Shown here in pieces: positions 17,252-25,551 of a stretch of DNA of 64,000 nucleotides. The position numbers and the translations under genes are program-made. Numbering within the stretch: position 1 is the first letter of the stretch; each line of letters begins with the position of its first letter. Origin of the DNA: Bdellovibrionales bacterium RIFOXYC1_FULL_37_79 (GTDB lineage: Bacteria; Bdellovibrionota; Bacteriovoracia; Bacteriovoracales; Bacteriovoracaceae); NCBI GenBank assembly GCA_001770015.1, contig MEQB01000011.1, forward strand, positions 1 to 64,000, written 5' to 3'. The notes under the pieces were generated by a model. That model was not told the DNA's origin, did no database searches, and worked only from the letters and a program-made list of their open reading frames with translations.

Positions 17252-19030
17252 ATGGCCTACTATTTTGACAATAACTGTGATGGATACATAAATAAGAAGC
17301 TTCTGGAAGAATTGGATGAGTTATGGCTCATTAAGAAATCACTTCTTTTTCAAAAATTTGAATGCTTCCATGAGAAACATGATAACACCAATTTTGAGAC
17401 AGTGATTGCCTACAATCGTCAAGATAGAATCAAAAGTAGCAAACAAAAATATACCATTGATGGATATTTTTTTATTCCTCAATCAATGGATATTCAGGCC
17501 AAGGATTATCGGGCCAAAAGTTTTTTTTCATCGCTTACCAATCACATTAGGTTAAAAAGTCCGGATTTTCTTCCAAGCAGTTTTTTGGATTTGAAAAAAA
17601 GTGACCTTCCGCTGGGGGCTTTAATAAAAATTAAAAAGCAGATGCTTGAAAATCCTCAATTAAATTTAGAGGAAGAAGTTTTGGAAAAAACCAAATTGGC
17701 TGCTAGTTATATAAAACATGCTTTGAAATATTTAAATATTCAAGACCATTTTTCACCAAGTTACAATATTACCAGGCACTATGAATTGGAGGCGGAGTTA
17801 AGCGGTACTTTGATGAAGCTTTTTCGAAGTGTAGTTCGAGAGTATAACGAAATTTTTATGCATAAAATTCCCCAGACTGTAAAAAGTATGAATCTTATTG
17901 AGGAGTTTTTAAGTTATCACTTGGAAGAAAAATGGATAAAGATCCTAAAATATGGTAATCGAAAAAAACTTGATAAACTTTCAGAGATTGTGCAAAGACT
18001 TTTAAATGAGGAAGCTGGTTATAGGAAAAATTTTTCCTATATTAAAATTGATGGACTGGATGCCAAGGAAGATGAGTTAAGGGACTACGATTCAATAGAG
18101 CGAGAAAAGGAATCTTTTATTTATCGATTGGGTATTTTGAAAAAGTTTATTCAAGAACAACTTTATTTGAACGTGAAATACAAGGCTATGAATCAGTATA
18201 TGATTCATTCGGTTGCTATGTTTGCAGCTCTTTTAGCCGCTTTTTTTGCTTATGGCATGGAGCTTTGCCAAAGAAATATTTGGGGTTTTGATTGGTCATA
18301 TAATGCGGGATTTATAATTGCGATCAGTTCGTTTTCATATGTAATAAAAGATCGAATCAAGGATCTTTTTAAGGTTTTGCTCCTGGGAAGAATTGGCAAT
18401 AATTATGATATCAAGCATGATATCTCTCTTCCAGGAAAACATAAATTGGTTTTTGCTACCACCAGGGAAAAAGTAAGATTGACTGACAAATCTAGAAAAA
18501 ATTTACCAGCAGGTATTTTCAACCTAAGAGACGATGGACACATTTTCACTCATGAAAGAATCAAGCGAGAAACAGTTATTCATTACAGCAAGGAAATTGT
18601 CATAGATTGGAGTCTCCTTGAGTCAAACCTGGCGCCGATGTTAAATGAAATTAAAGAAATATATCGGTTCAATTTTAAAGATTTTTTAGTGTACATGGAC
18701 GATCCTAATAGAAAAATTAGAATATATAATCCTGAAAAAAAACAAATTCAAAAATTAATACTGCCAAAAGTTTATCATATTAATGTGGTTTTCCAAATTT
18801 CACCCTGGCTTAGTAAAAAAGTAATAGACCATGAAAATGTTGAGACTTTTCGGGTTAGATTGGTGGTGGATAAAAACGGTATAAAAAGGGTTGAAAATGT
18901 TGATAAGAAATTAAAATCAGTTTATCCTTTATCCACAGCGGAAGTTTCAGCTCATGTAAACAAAGATTTGGATCTATCAAGGAATAAATTTTCACCAATT
19001 GATTCATCCGTAGTTCAGTTACAAGGTTAA
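17252..19030 (+). CDS. large unknown protein with central membrane hairpin
   Basis: A 592-residue protein without a signal peptide. The N-terminal ~320 residues are soluble and helix-rich. Two hydrophobic helices follow at about 325-342 (VAMFAALLAAFFAYGM) and 350-370 (YNAGFIIAISSFSYVIKDR). The C-terminal ~220 residues are again soluble, with beta-rich KLVFATTREKVRLTDKS, and end near PIDSSVVQL. The layout suggests a protein anchored by a hairpin with both large domains in the cytoplasm. I recognise no family. The gene is monocistronic and its stop abuts the stop of the next, convergent gene. Confidence 0.65.
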   Translation: MAYYFDNNCDGYINKKLLEELDELWLIKKSLLFQKFECFHEKHDNTNFETVIAYNRQDRIKSSKQKYTIDGYFFIPQSMDIQAKDYRAKSFFSSLTNHIRLKSPDFLPSSFLDLKKSDLPLGALIKIKKQMLENPQLNLEEEVLEKTKLAASYIKHALKYLNIQDHFSPSYNITRHYELEAELSGTLMKLFRSVVREYNEIFMHKIPQTVKSMNLIEEFLSYHLEEKWIKILKYGNRKKLDKLSEIVQRLLNEEAGYRKNFSYIKIDGLDAKEDELRDYDSIEREKESFIYRLGILKKFIQEQLYLNVKYKAMNQYMIHSVAMFAALLAAFFAYGMELCQRNIWGFDWSYNAGFIIAISSFSYVIKDRIKDLFKVLLLGRIGNNYDIKHDISLPGKHKLVFATTREKVRLTDKSRKNLPAGIFNLRDDGHIFTHERIKRETVIHYSKEIVIDWSLLESNLAPMLNEIKEIYRFNFKDFLVYMDDPNRKIRIYNPEKKQIQKLILPKVYHINVVFQISPWLSKKVIDHENVETFRVRLVVDKNGIKRVENVDKKLKSVYPLSTAEVSAHVNKDLDLSRNKFSPIDSSVVQLQG

Positions 19031-19621
19031 CTATTCAAATTTCAGGGTAACTTTCTCGTCATATCCTATGGTCGTATAATTTCGAAGCGGGACATTTTTT
19101 GCTTTAAAAAATTCCAATAGTTTTTTTAAATATCGTTCATGGGTCCGATAGTGTCCGCTATAGTTATTTACTTCTATTAAGACACCATTTTGAATTTTTA
19201 TCTCACCTGCAAACCAAACCTCTTCTCCTCCTACCAAGCTAGAATGATGAAATTCATTATTTTTGGCAAAATTGGAGATTAAAAGCTCCCCATCTTTGCT
19301 TATAACAAAAATTGCATAGCTACTACTTTTAATTTCATCGTCGACTATAATTTGGGCCATGTCGGTAGAGTATGGGTTACCTTGACTATCAATAAAAAGT
19401 CCCTCCTCTGAAATAAAAAGAGTATGATTTTTTCTCTCTGCCTTGGTCAGCATTTTAACGCCGTTTTTTAAATCAGCAAGGGGTTCGTGGTTTTTTAAAA
19501 GCTTGAGTGGAGACTCTAAAAAAGGGTGTAAAAAGCCAAGACAAGAATTACTGGCCACGGCTTCAAAATTTGGGTGAGCGAATATGTATAGCAAGGTAAA
19601 AATAATGTAAAAAACCTTCAT
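19031..19621 (-). CDS. exported protein of unknown function
   Basis: A 196-residue protein with a signal peptide (KVFYIIFTLLYIFAHPNFEAVAS). The mature part has alternating strands (GLFIDSQGNPYS, YAIFVISKDGELLIS) and a striking NNYSGHYRTHERYLKKLLEF near residue 150. The SGHY-(R/K) segment followed by a helix recurs in uncharacterised bacterial proteins, but I cannot name the family. The stop codon directly abuts that of the convergent gene at 19030. Confidence 0.6.
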   Translation of the reverse strand: MKVFYIIFTLLYIFAHPNFEAVASNSCLGFLHPFLESPLKLLKNHEPLADLKNGVKMLTKAERKNHTLFISEEGLFIDSQGNPYSTDMAQIIVDDEIKSSSYAIFVISKDGELLISNFAKNNEFHHSSLVGGEEVWFAGEIKIQNGVLIEVNNYSGHYRTHERYLKKLLEFFKAKNVPLRNYTTIGYDEKVTLKFE

Positions 19622-19706
19622 GTTTTTTTTTCGTCATAACTATTGATTAATTGAAATAATTGGATGGAAATAATTGAATTGGAAAAATATTACTTGAGTA
19701 ATTAAA

Positions 19707-21911
19707 TCAGCATAATGGCATCACAATAGTGATGCAATCATCTACCCATACTTTGTACTTAGATTTATTGTTGATAATTACGGTTGGGATGGAATGATCA
19801 CCCGGGACGTGGTTGTGTTTTTTGAAGCATCCACAGGATATAAATAACGGGATGTTTTTTAATAATTTATTATGGAGTTGATCAGTGTGTCCAAAACTAA
19901 AATGGAGATTGGGTAATTGTTCCTGCCAAAAGTTATATGCCCATTGGTTGGCTGCATAGGCATAAATATCAAGGTAAAAAGATAGGTTGGAAAAATGTTC
20001 GTTTAAGGTTTTGGCCAATTTAAGGTGAGATATATTGTTAATACCAATTCGTACTTTTTTTATACTTTCCAAGGATAAACCATTTAGCTTTTTTAGAAGC
20101 TTGATAAATTGATTTTGGTAGAATATTTCATCAAATTGAATCGGCATTATGGGTAGATAAATAAAATCTTCATCTTTTAAATTTTCAAGAATGTTTTGAT
20201 TAAAAAATGAGTCAAAATGATCGAGATAATGATTAAGTATGCTGGTTGTAACAAACGGCCAGTCCTGTTTAAAGGGTAGTGGCCGATTAGAGGTAAAGAT
20301 GGTTGGTGAAAGTAAAGGTATGCTGGCGGACATATCTTGCTTAATACTGTCTAGGTGTTGTGCTAGAATTTCTTGATGGATTGAGTTGATTTGCTGATAA
20401 AAATTATTTTTAATTTTTTTTAAGGCAGATAGGGATAGAAAGATTTGATCATCAGGCCAGCTGGTCTGGTTAATAGTGAAAACGGATTTTACTTTGAATA
20501 AGGAATCCTTGGGTTGATTAAACATCTCGAGAATAATATCTTGAATAGGTCGTCTGGTTTTAGCGAGATCTGATTTTAATTCATATTCAAAACTATTCGC
20601 TATTGGAATTATTTTATTCTCTTTTAGTTGAAGTGATATTTGGTTTGGATTGACGGTGACAATAAGCTCTATGGGGAGATGATAAAGGGGGAAGTTTTTA
20701 TAATCCAGGTGGGGATATTTATCCGCCTGATCACTGCTTTGGGTGACATAAACGGACAGGTCTTTTAAATTGTTTGACCTAGTATCTTGAGAAATATCTC
20801 CGTTAATTTTAATGGTAGCCAGGGTTTTGGTAACATTTATTTTTAAATTGAAAGCGTTAAAACGCCATTTTTTAGCCTGGGAGATGATTAAAAGGGTGTC
20901 ATTAGGATGTATTTGATACAAGGAATTTGAATTTAGCTCAATTTTAATCTCGTTGTGTGAATAGTTGATGTCCTTTATTTTCCCCACCAAGATGCCCAGA
21001 TGACCGGCATAACTGGGGTTGATCAAGTCATTTCCTGACCTTTGGTAAAAGTACCCCTTGGTCTGCTTGCGGGCAAAAGATATTTGAGATTGTAATTTGG
21101 CCTGATTGTTTACTTTGGATTTAGCATTACTGCTATCTAAAATTGAGCGATAATATTTTACAGTAGGCACAACGTAGGAAGAATCTTTCATTCGTCCTTC
21201 AATCTTTAATGAATTAACGCCAATTTCCTTTAATTGAAGAATATCTTCTGCGAGTGCCAAGTCGTTACATGAAAAAAGATATTTTTTAGAATGATCCTTG
21301 GTTTCAAAAAAATTTCTGCAGATTTGGGCGCACTCGCCTCGATTGGCAGATCTCCCTAGTTCCAATCCAGACCATAAACACATGCCGGAAAAACTGTAAC
21401 ATAAGGCCCCATGAATAAAAACTTCAAGTTCAATGGAGGGATTTTTTTCTCGAAGATATTTTATATAGCTAAAGGGCAATTCTCTGGACAGGACAACCCG
21501 GGAGATGCCCTGATCTTTTGTTATTTCTATTCCTTTATTATTATGGACTGCCATTTGAGTTGAAGCATGGATTCTTATATGAGAAAAATGTTTTTTGATA
21601 ATATTTAAAAGTCCGGTGTCCTGAATAATGACGCCATCGATTTCCACCAGTTGAAGTTTTTGAAGAGTTTTATGCATTTCTTCGATTTCTTGGTCGTAGA
21701 TAAGCGTGTTGAGCGTGCAAAAAATTTTCTTTTTATTATTTTGGGCAAATTCCTTAATCCTTCTCAGGTCATCCCAAGAGAAGTTTCCGGCAAATTTTCT
21801 GGCGGAGAAATTTTGTAGTCCCAAATATAGGGCATCAGCTCCTGCCTTAAGTGCATAGATACCAATTTCAAGATTACCGGCAGGGGCAAGAAGTTCCATA
21901 AAGCGCATCAT
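19707..21911 (-). CDS. U32 family peptidase-like protein (RlhA/YhbU type)
   Basis: A 734-residue U32 protein. The N-terminal TIM-barrel part opens with ELLAPAGNLEIGIYALKAGADALYLGL and has IHASTQMAVHN and LEVFIHGALCYSFSGMCLWS. The cysteines following (GECAQICR and the nearby SCND) are those proposed to hold an iron-sulfur cluster in this family. The long C-terminal part (about 300-734) fits the size of RlhA, which makes 5-hydroxycytidine in 23S rRNA, but residues there are weakly conserved. An rRNA-modifying role is plausible, and the next genes in the same direction also include RNA-related functions. The start could be either of the first Met codons. Confidence 0.82.
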   Translation of the reverse strand: MMRFMELLAPAGNLEIGIYALKAGADALYLGLQNFSARKFAGNFSWDDLRRIKEFAQNNKKKIFCTLNTLIYDQEIEEMHKTLQKLQLVEIDGVIIQDTGLLNIIKKHFSHIRIHASTQMAVHNNKGIEITKDQGISRVVLSRELPFSYIKYLREKNPSIELEVFIHGALCYSFSGMCLWSGLELGRSANRGECAQICRNFFETKDHSKKYLFSCNDLALAEDILQLKEIGVNSLKIEGRMKDSSYVVPTVKYYRSILDSSNAKSKVNNQAKLQSQISFARKQTKGYFYQRSGNDLINPSYAGHLGILVGKIKDINYSHNEIKIELNSNSLYQIHPNDTLLIISQAKKWRFNAFNLKINVTKTLATIKINGDISQDTRSNNLKDLSVYVTQSSDQADKYPHLDYKNFPLYHLPIELIVTVNPNQISLQLKENKIIPIANSFEYELKSDLAKTRRPIQDIILEMFNQPKDSLFKVKSVFTINQTSWPDDQIFLSLSALKKIKNNFYQQINSIHQEILAQHLDSIKQDMSASIPLLSPTIFTSNRPLPFKQDWPFVTTSILNHYLDHFDSFFNQNILENLKDEDFIYLPIMPIQFDEIFYQNQFIKLLKKLNGLSLESIKKVRIGINNISHLKLAKTLNEHFSNLSFYLDIYAYAANQWAYNFWQEQLPNLHFSFGHTDQLHNKLLKNIPLFISCGCFKKHNHVPGDHSIPTVIINNKSKYKVWVDDCITIVMPLC

Positions 21912-21981
21912 ACACTTTTTTATCTATAATTAAAATTCCAGGTGGAAAACTGGGTAAATAATATAAGTATCTTGTTGGGAT

Positions 21982-22413
21982 TTAGGTGATTTTAATTAAT
22001 TTAATATTAAATGAGAGAGTATGACCGGCCAATATATGGTTGCCATCAAGTACTGCCAGAGCATTCTTTTTTTGAACCTCTTTGATACTCCAAATGATTT
22101 CTTCGCCCTTGTCATCCTGACTTTTTAGTTGCATACCTTTGGAAACTTCCGCCGGGAGTTGATTAAGAGGGACATTCAAGATCAGGGTGTCATTATATTC
22201 TCCAAAAGCATCTTCGGGGGATAGGGTGATTTTTTTTTCTTCATTCAGGATCATACCAATTACTGCTTTGTTAAGCCCCTTGATGACCGAGTAATTACCC
22301 ACTTCAAAAACAATCGGTTCATCTTCTTTGGTGTCCAAGAAGACCATTCCATTTTCCAGTTGGCCTACGCATTCAATTGTAACGTTGTTGCCGGTTTGAA
22401 CTTTATTATGCAT
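21982..22413 (-). CDS. SlyD/FKBP-type peptidyl-prolyl isomerase
   Basis: A 143-residue FKBP-family protein with the order of SlyD-like proteins: VTIECVGQLENGMVFLDT, FEVGNYSVIKGLNKAVIGM, the insert-in-flap region with LSPEDAFGEYND, then GNHILAGHTLSFNIKLIKI. LAGHTLxFxIxL is the SlyD/FkpB signature. The His-rich metal-binding tail of E. coli SlyD is absent. It assists protein folding in the cytoplasm. A strong AGAGGTGG lies before the ATG. Confidence 0.88.
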   Translation of the reverse strand: MHNKVQTGNNVTIECVGQLENGMVFLDTKEDEPIVFEVGNYSVIKGLNKAVIGMILNEEKKITLSPEDAFGEYNDTLILNVPLNQLPAEVSKGMQLKSQDDKGEEIIWSIKEVQKKNALAVLDGNHILAGHTLSFNIKLIKIT

Positions 22414-22430
22414 CTGGTACCACCTCTTGA

Positions 22431-23156
22431 TTAATTATTGTTTTGAAATGAGGAGAAAATACTCCACTGTTTGCCATGGGCAAATCTCTTATTAGCATAA
22501 AATTCAGGAAATTTTGCCTGAATAATTGATTGAACACTATCGCCCTTTGCAACAATAAAAAAACGGTTTGTCGGAATTAAAACTGATAATTTTTTTAAAA
22601 TAAGTTCAAGATCTTCAGGAAAGCTAAAATCATAGATACAATAAATTGTTGCAGAAGGCATCACAAACGATTCTTCCAGGATGTCTTGTTTGATCATTTC
22701 ACAATTATCGAGTTCAAACAGTCTAAACATCCTTCTGGCTTCTTTAATACGGATATCTACAATTTCGTAACCGGTAAAAAAAGCCTGTGGATAAAGAGCA
22801 TTCATCACTACGCCTACTCTTCCATATCCTGCCCCAAGGTCAATGATTTTTTGAGGTTTGAATTTTTTAAAAAGAGATAGAAAATGGTAAATTTCGCTGT
22901 AAGGTGTTTGAAGTACTTGTGGATGCAGACCTATCCAGGCTTGAGTATCCCCAAAATGTTTTTTGTTATTGGAGATGTCAGTTTTTTTATAATAAGCGCG
23001 ATATTTTTGTAATAGCTTTTGTTCCAGCTTTGGAATTTCAAAACCTAAAATTCGGTCTAATTCTTTAGAGTAATGCCGTGGACATCTTCCTATTTTGGGC
23101 AGAAAAATGCCAGGATTTCTTATTAAATCTTTTGGATTTGAAGAATTTAGTAAAAT
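22431..23156 (-). CDS. SAM-dependent methyltransferase, start codon unclear
   Basis: A class I methyltransferase whose reading frame is open from 23189 to 22431. The first ATG/GTG/TTG in frame is at 22808, but that would cut off the SAM-binding motif I (KIIDLGAGYGRVGVV) and about 110 residues that look coding (IGRCPRHYSKELDRILGFEI and WIGLHPQVLQTPYSEIYH). So the true start is probably a rare codon (ATT 23156, CTG 23171 and ATA 23177 are candidates), or an upstream frameshift has removed it. The C-terminal half has GYEIVDIRIKEARRMF and a Rossmann-like IYCIYDFSFP. The target is unknown. It lies right after the RRM gene. Confidence 0.7.
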   Translation of the reverse strand: MLLNSSNPKDLIRNPGIFLPKIGRCPRHYSKELDRILGFEIPKLEQKLLQKYRAYYKKTDISNNKKHFGDTQAWIGLHPQVLQTPYSEIYHFLSLFKKFKPQKIIDLGAGYGRVGVVMNALYPQAFFTGYEIVDIRIKEARRMFRLFELDNCEMIKQDILEESFVMPSATIYCIYDFSFPEDLELILKKLSVLIPTNRFFIVAKGDSVQSIIQAKFPEFYANKRFAHGKQWSIFSSFQNNN

Positions 23157-23176
23157 GCCCTGGCAGGTCAGTGGTA

Positions 23177-23452
23177 TTACCAGCGACCGTTACTTTTGGT
23201 TTCTTTTTTATCCTGGGCGATATTGACTCTAAGTGGTCGACCGTCAAGTTCTTTACCGTCAAGATTAGTGATGCAATTTTGCGCATCTTCATCGCTTTCC
23301 ATTTCAACAAAGGCAAAACCTTTGGTTCGTCCTGTTTCGCGATCGGTGATGATTTTTACAGACTTAACTTTTCCAAAACTTGAAAATGTTTGTTCTAGAC
23401 TGCTTTCATTAACTTGATAAGAAACGTTTCCAACATATAACTTGTTGTTCAT
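23177..23452 (-). CDS. RRM-type RNA-binding protein
   Basis: A 91-residue single RNA recognition motif protein. RNP2 is KLYVGNVSY at the N-terminus, RNP1 is KGFAFVEM near residue 45, and GRPLRVNIA closes the domain. A short charged tail (KKETKSNGRW) replaces the glycine-rich tail of the cyanobacterial Rbp proteins. Bacterial Rbp proteins bind single-stranded RNA and are often cold-regulated. AAGGAG lies before the ATG. The downstream methyltransferase frame begins at or inside its stop region. Confidence 0.92.
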   Translation of the reverse strand: MNNKLYVGNVSYQVNESSLEQTFSSFGKVKSVKIITDRETGRTKGFAFVEMESDEDAQNCITNLDGKELDGRPLRVNIAQDKKETKSNGRW

Positions 23453-23617
23453 AATATTCTCCTTGTATTTGTGAGTGTCTTAATGACATGACTCCCGTAA
23501 TTTTATTCAAAAGAGTCAAACAGAACCGATGATTTGAGTGATTCTTAAGTAAATTTGACTCCCTTTTACATGTATTGAATGAGTGTGTAAAGCGAAATGA
23601 TTTTTATTATGTTATCA

Positions 23618-24757
23618 TCAACCGGCTGATAGTGCTTTGAATTCAATTAGACATTCATAATGCCTGGTGAAGGGGAACATATCAAATATGGCCATTTGGG
23701 TGGGAGTAAATTTAAATTTTAATATTTCAAAATCTTTAACCAACGTTTCAGCATTGCAGCTTGAGTAATAAAGGTGGGTTAGACCTTCTCTAGTTGCAAT
23801 CATTTTTGCTAAATCAGCCCCCAGACCTTTTCTGGGAGGATTTACGATAAGAGTATCAAATTGGTGAGTTGAGTGATTGAAATAAGAAGTGGCATCATCA
23901 TTTATGAACTCTGTATTGGTAAATCTATTGAGAGATTTTGATTTAAGAGCGCAATGAATAGCGTCAGGAGTTATTTCAACGCCGTAAACGAAATCAAGGT
24001 GTTTGGCGGCAAAAAAAGAAAAACAGCCTGTGCCACAGTATAAATCAAGTGCGTTTTGGGCATTTGTTTCACTTAGCCATTTTTGAAAAGTGAGATACAG
24101 GGAGATTGCCACCGAAGGGTTGGTTTGAAAAAAGCATTTGGGGCTAACATAAAGTTGATATTCACTCAAGGTTTCTGTTATATGAGTTTGAGGGGTTAAT
24201 ATAATTTCTTCAAGACCTTCTACAATGGCGTGAGGAATTGGTTGGATATTGGCCGATACTACTTTAATGGTGGGAAAATTTAAAATTATGCTGGAAACTG
24301 CCTTTTTTAAATTATCAAGGTTTTGTTTTGATTTAAGAACAAAGCGAAGCATATGTTCTTTGGAATTTGAAGAGCCAACAATAATTATATATTTAAGCTC
24401 TCCAGTCCTAGTTTTAATATCATAAATGGGAATATCTAATTGGCCTATGATGTTTTTAACTTGAGGGATTAATTTTTGGATTCCATTAAGATAGAGGGGG
24501 CAGTGACTGATATCTTTTTGCACTAAATCACTTGTGGTGATACCCAGACTCGGATTTTGTGTAGTTCCAAATACTGCCAATTTTGCCTTGTTGCGAAAAC
24601 CTGGTTGATCTTTATTTGAAAAGTGGGGAGGTGGAAATGTGATTGGGAGGTTTAAAAATGCCTTTTGAACGAATTCACTTTTTTTTTCTATAAGGGTTGT
24701 CTTTTCAGTGAAGCAACATGAGGAGCATATTTGATTCTTGTAGTATTGACATGTCAT
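23618..24757 (-). CDS. rlmC: 23S rRNA (uracil-5-)-methyltransferase, RlmC-like
   Basis: About 380 residues of the TrmA/RlmC/RlmD family. The N-terminus TCQYYKNQICSSC has the C-x7-C-x2-C spacing of E. coli RlmC, and with a later Cys (HCPLY) it would bind a 4Fe-4S cluster. SAM and catalytic motifs follow: KCFFQTNP, LDLYCGTGCFSF, VNPPRKGLG, and YYSSCNAETLVKD with the nucleophilic Cys. I prefer the Met directly before TCQYY; four extra residues are possible. RlmC makes m5U747 in 23S rRNA. The RlmC rather than RlmD call rests on the Cys spacing and the lack of a TRAM domain. Confidence 0.8.
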   Translation of the reverse strand: MTCQYYKNQICSSCCFTEKTTLIEKKSEFVQKAFLNLPITFPPPHFSNKDQPGFRNKAKLAVFGTTQNPSLGITTSDLVQKDISHCPLYLNGIQKLIPQVKNIIGQLDIPIYDIKTRTGELKYIIIVGSSNSKEHMLRFVLKSKQNLDNLKKAVSSIILNFPTIKVVSANIQPIPHAIVEGLEEIILTPQTHITETLSEYQLYVSPKCFFQTNPSVAISLYLTFQKWLSETNAQNALDLYCGTGCFSFFAAKHLDFVYGVEITPDAIHCALKSKSLNRFTNTEFINDDATSYFNHSTHQFDTLIVNPPRKGLGADLAKMIATREGLTHLYYSSCNAETLVKDFEILKFKFTPTQMAIFDMFPFTRHYECLIEFKALSAG

Positions 24758-24894
24758 GATCATAAACATGTCATTATCAGATATTTTTGGTGATGGCGAA
24801 CTGCTTGTAAAAATTCAATTGTAAAGAGTGTAACGATTACTTGATCTTTCATTTAACCTAGAGAAAATTTAATTATAATGGTATTTGAGATGCC

Positions 24895-25551
24895 ATGAGG
24901 ACGATGGTTTTTTTATTTAGCTTTTTTTCCTTAAGTCAATTAGCGGTAGCTACTGGTTTGGAGATTTCTTTTTATTGCGACAAAAAGGACCAATATTTAT
25001 ATAAAAATATTAGCTGTTGTCTAACCAGAATCTCCCAGGATAAATGCGAGGAATTGATTGACCGGAATTTAAAGGCAAGTACGTTACTTCAGATTGACTC
25101 TACTTTAAATTCCATACGAAATGACATGTGGCCATGGGGGGGATATCCAAACTGTTTTTGGAATGCGATTTCTTATCACGATCAGGATATGGGAAATAAT
25201 CCTGGCCCATTGGAAGTGCAGCAATTTGAATATTACTTGGAGAATGACTATTCACCAATTGGTGAAGAAAAACTGGAATCAGGTGATATGATAGTGTTTG
25301 ATGCAAACTATCTATATTGGGAAATGGGTTTGTATATGAAAAGAGAGTGGTCCCAGATCAACGATGAGCCATTTCACGCCGTAATCCATCTGGGAAATGG
25401 TTTCGCTTTTCAAAAGGAGAGTGCCCTTAATGAGGTTTTTTCTATTGATAGGATAGATTTCATACGAACCCAGATAAACATATGGATAAAAAAGCTCAGT
25501 CACTCAAAAGATCAATATACCACTACCAGGTTCTATCGACGTAACTTTTAG
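24895..25551 (+). CDS. exported NlpC/P60-like protein
   Basis: A 218-residue exported protein (signal peptide to about residue 19, LSQLAVATG). The mature part has NCFWNAISYH (about 84), GDMIVFDANYLYW (about 130) and FHAVIHLGNGFAFQKE (about 160). This Cys...GDMIVF...HAVIHLG order is that of papain-like NlpC/P60 and related cell-wall or amide hydrolases, with Cys and His as catalytic candidates. An extra cysteine-rich part (YCDKKDQYLYKNISCC) lies near the N-terminus. The fold is inferred from motif order only. It is convergent with a large exported protein, sharing stop-codon bases. Confidence 0.55.
   Translation: MRTMVFLFSFFSLSQLAVATGLEISFYCDKKDQYLYKNISCCLTRISQDKCEELIDRNLKASTLLQIDSTLNSIRNDMWPWGGYPNCFWNAISYHDQDMGNNPGPLEVQQFEYYLENDYSPIGEEKLESGDMIVFDANYLYWEMGLYMKREWSQINDEPFHAVIHLGNGFAFQKESALNEVFSIDRIDFIRTQINIWIKKLSHSKDQYTTTRFYRRNF

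Noticed and set aside
22431-22808. Short 125-residue protein starting at GTG 22808
   Set aside because: It would lack the SAM-binding motif that lies in the same open frame just upstream.
23065-23316. Long alternative frame within the RRM and methyltransferase region
   Set aside because: It runs antisense-like in codon use across the RRM gene; the RRM frame has clear RNP motifs.
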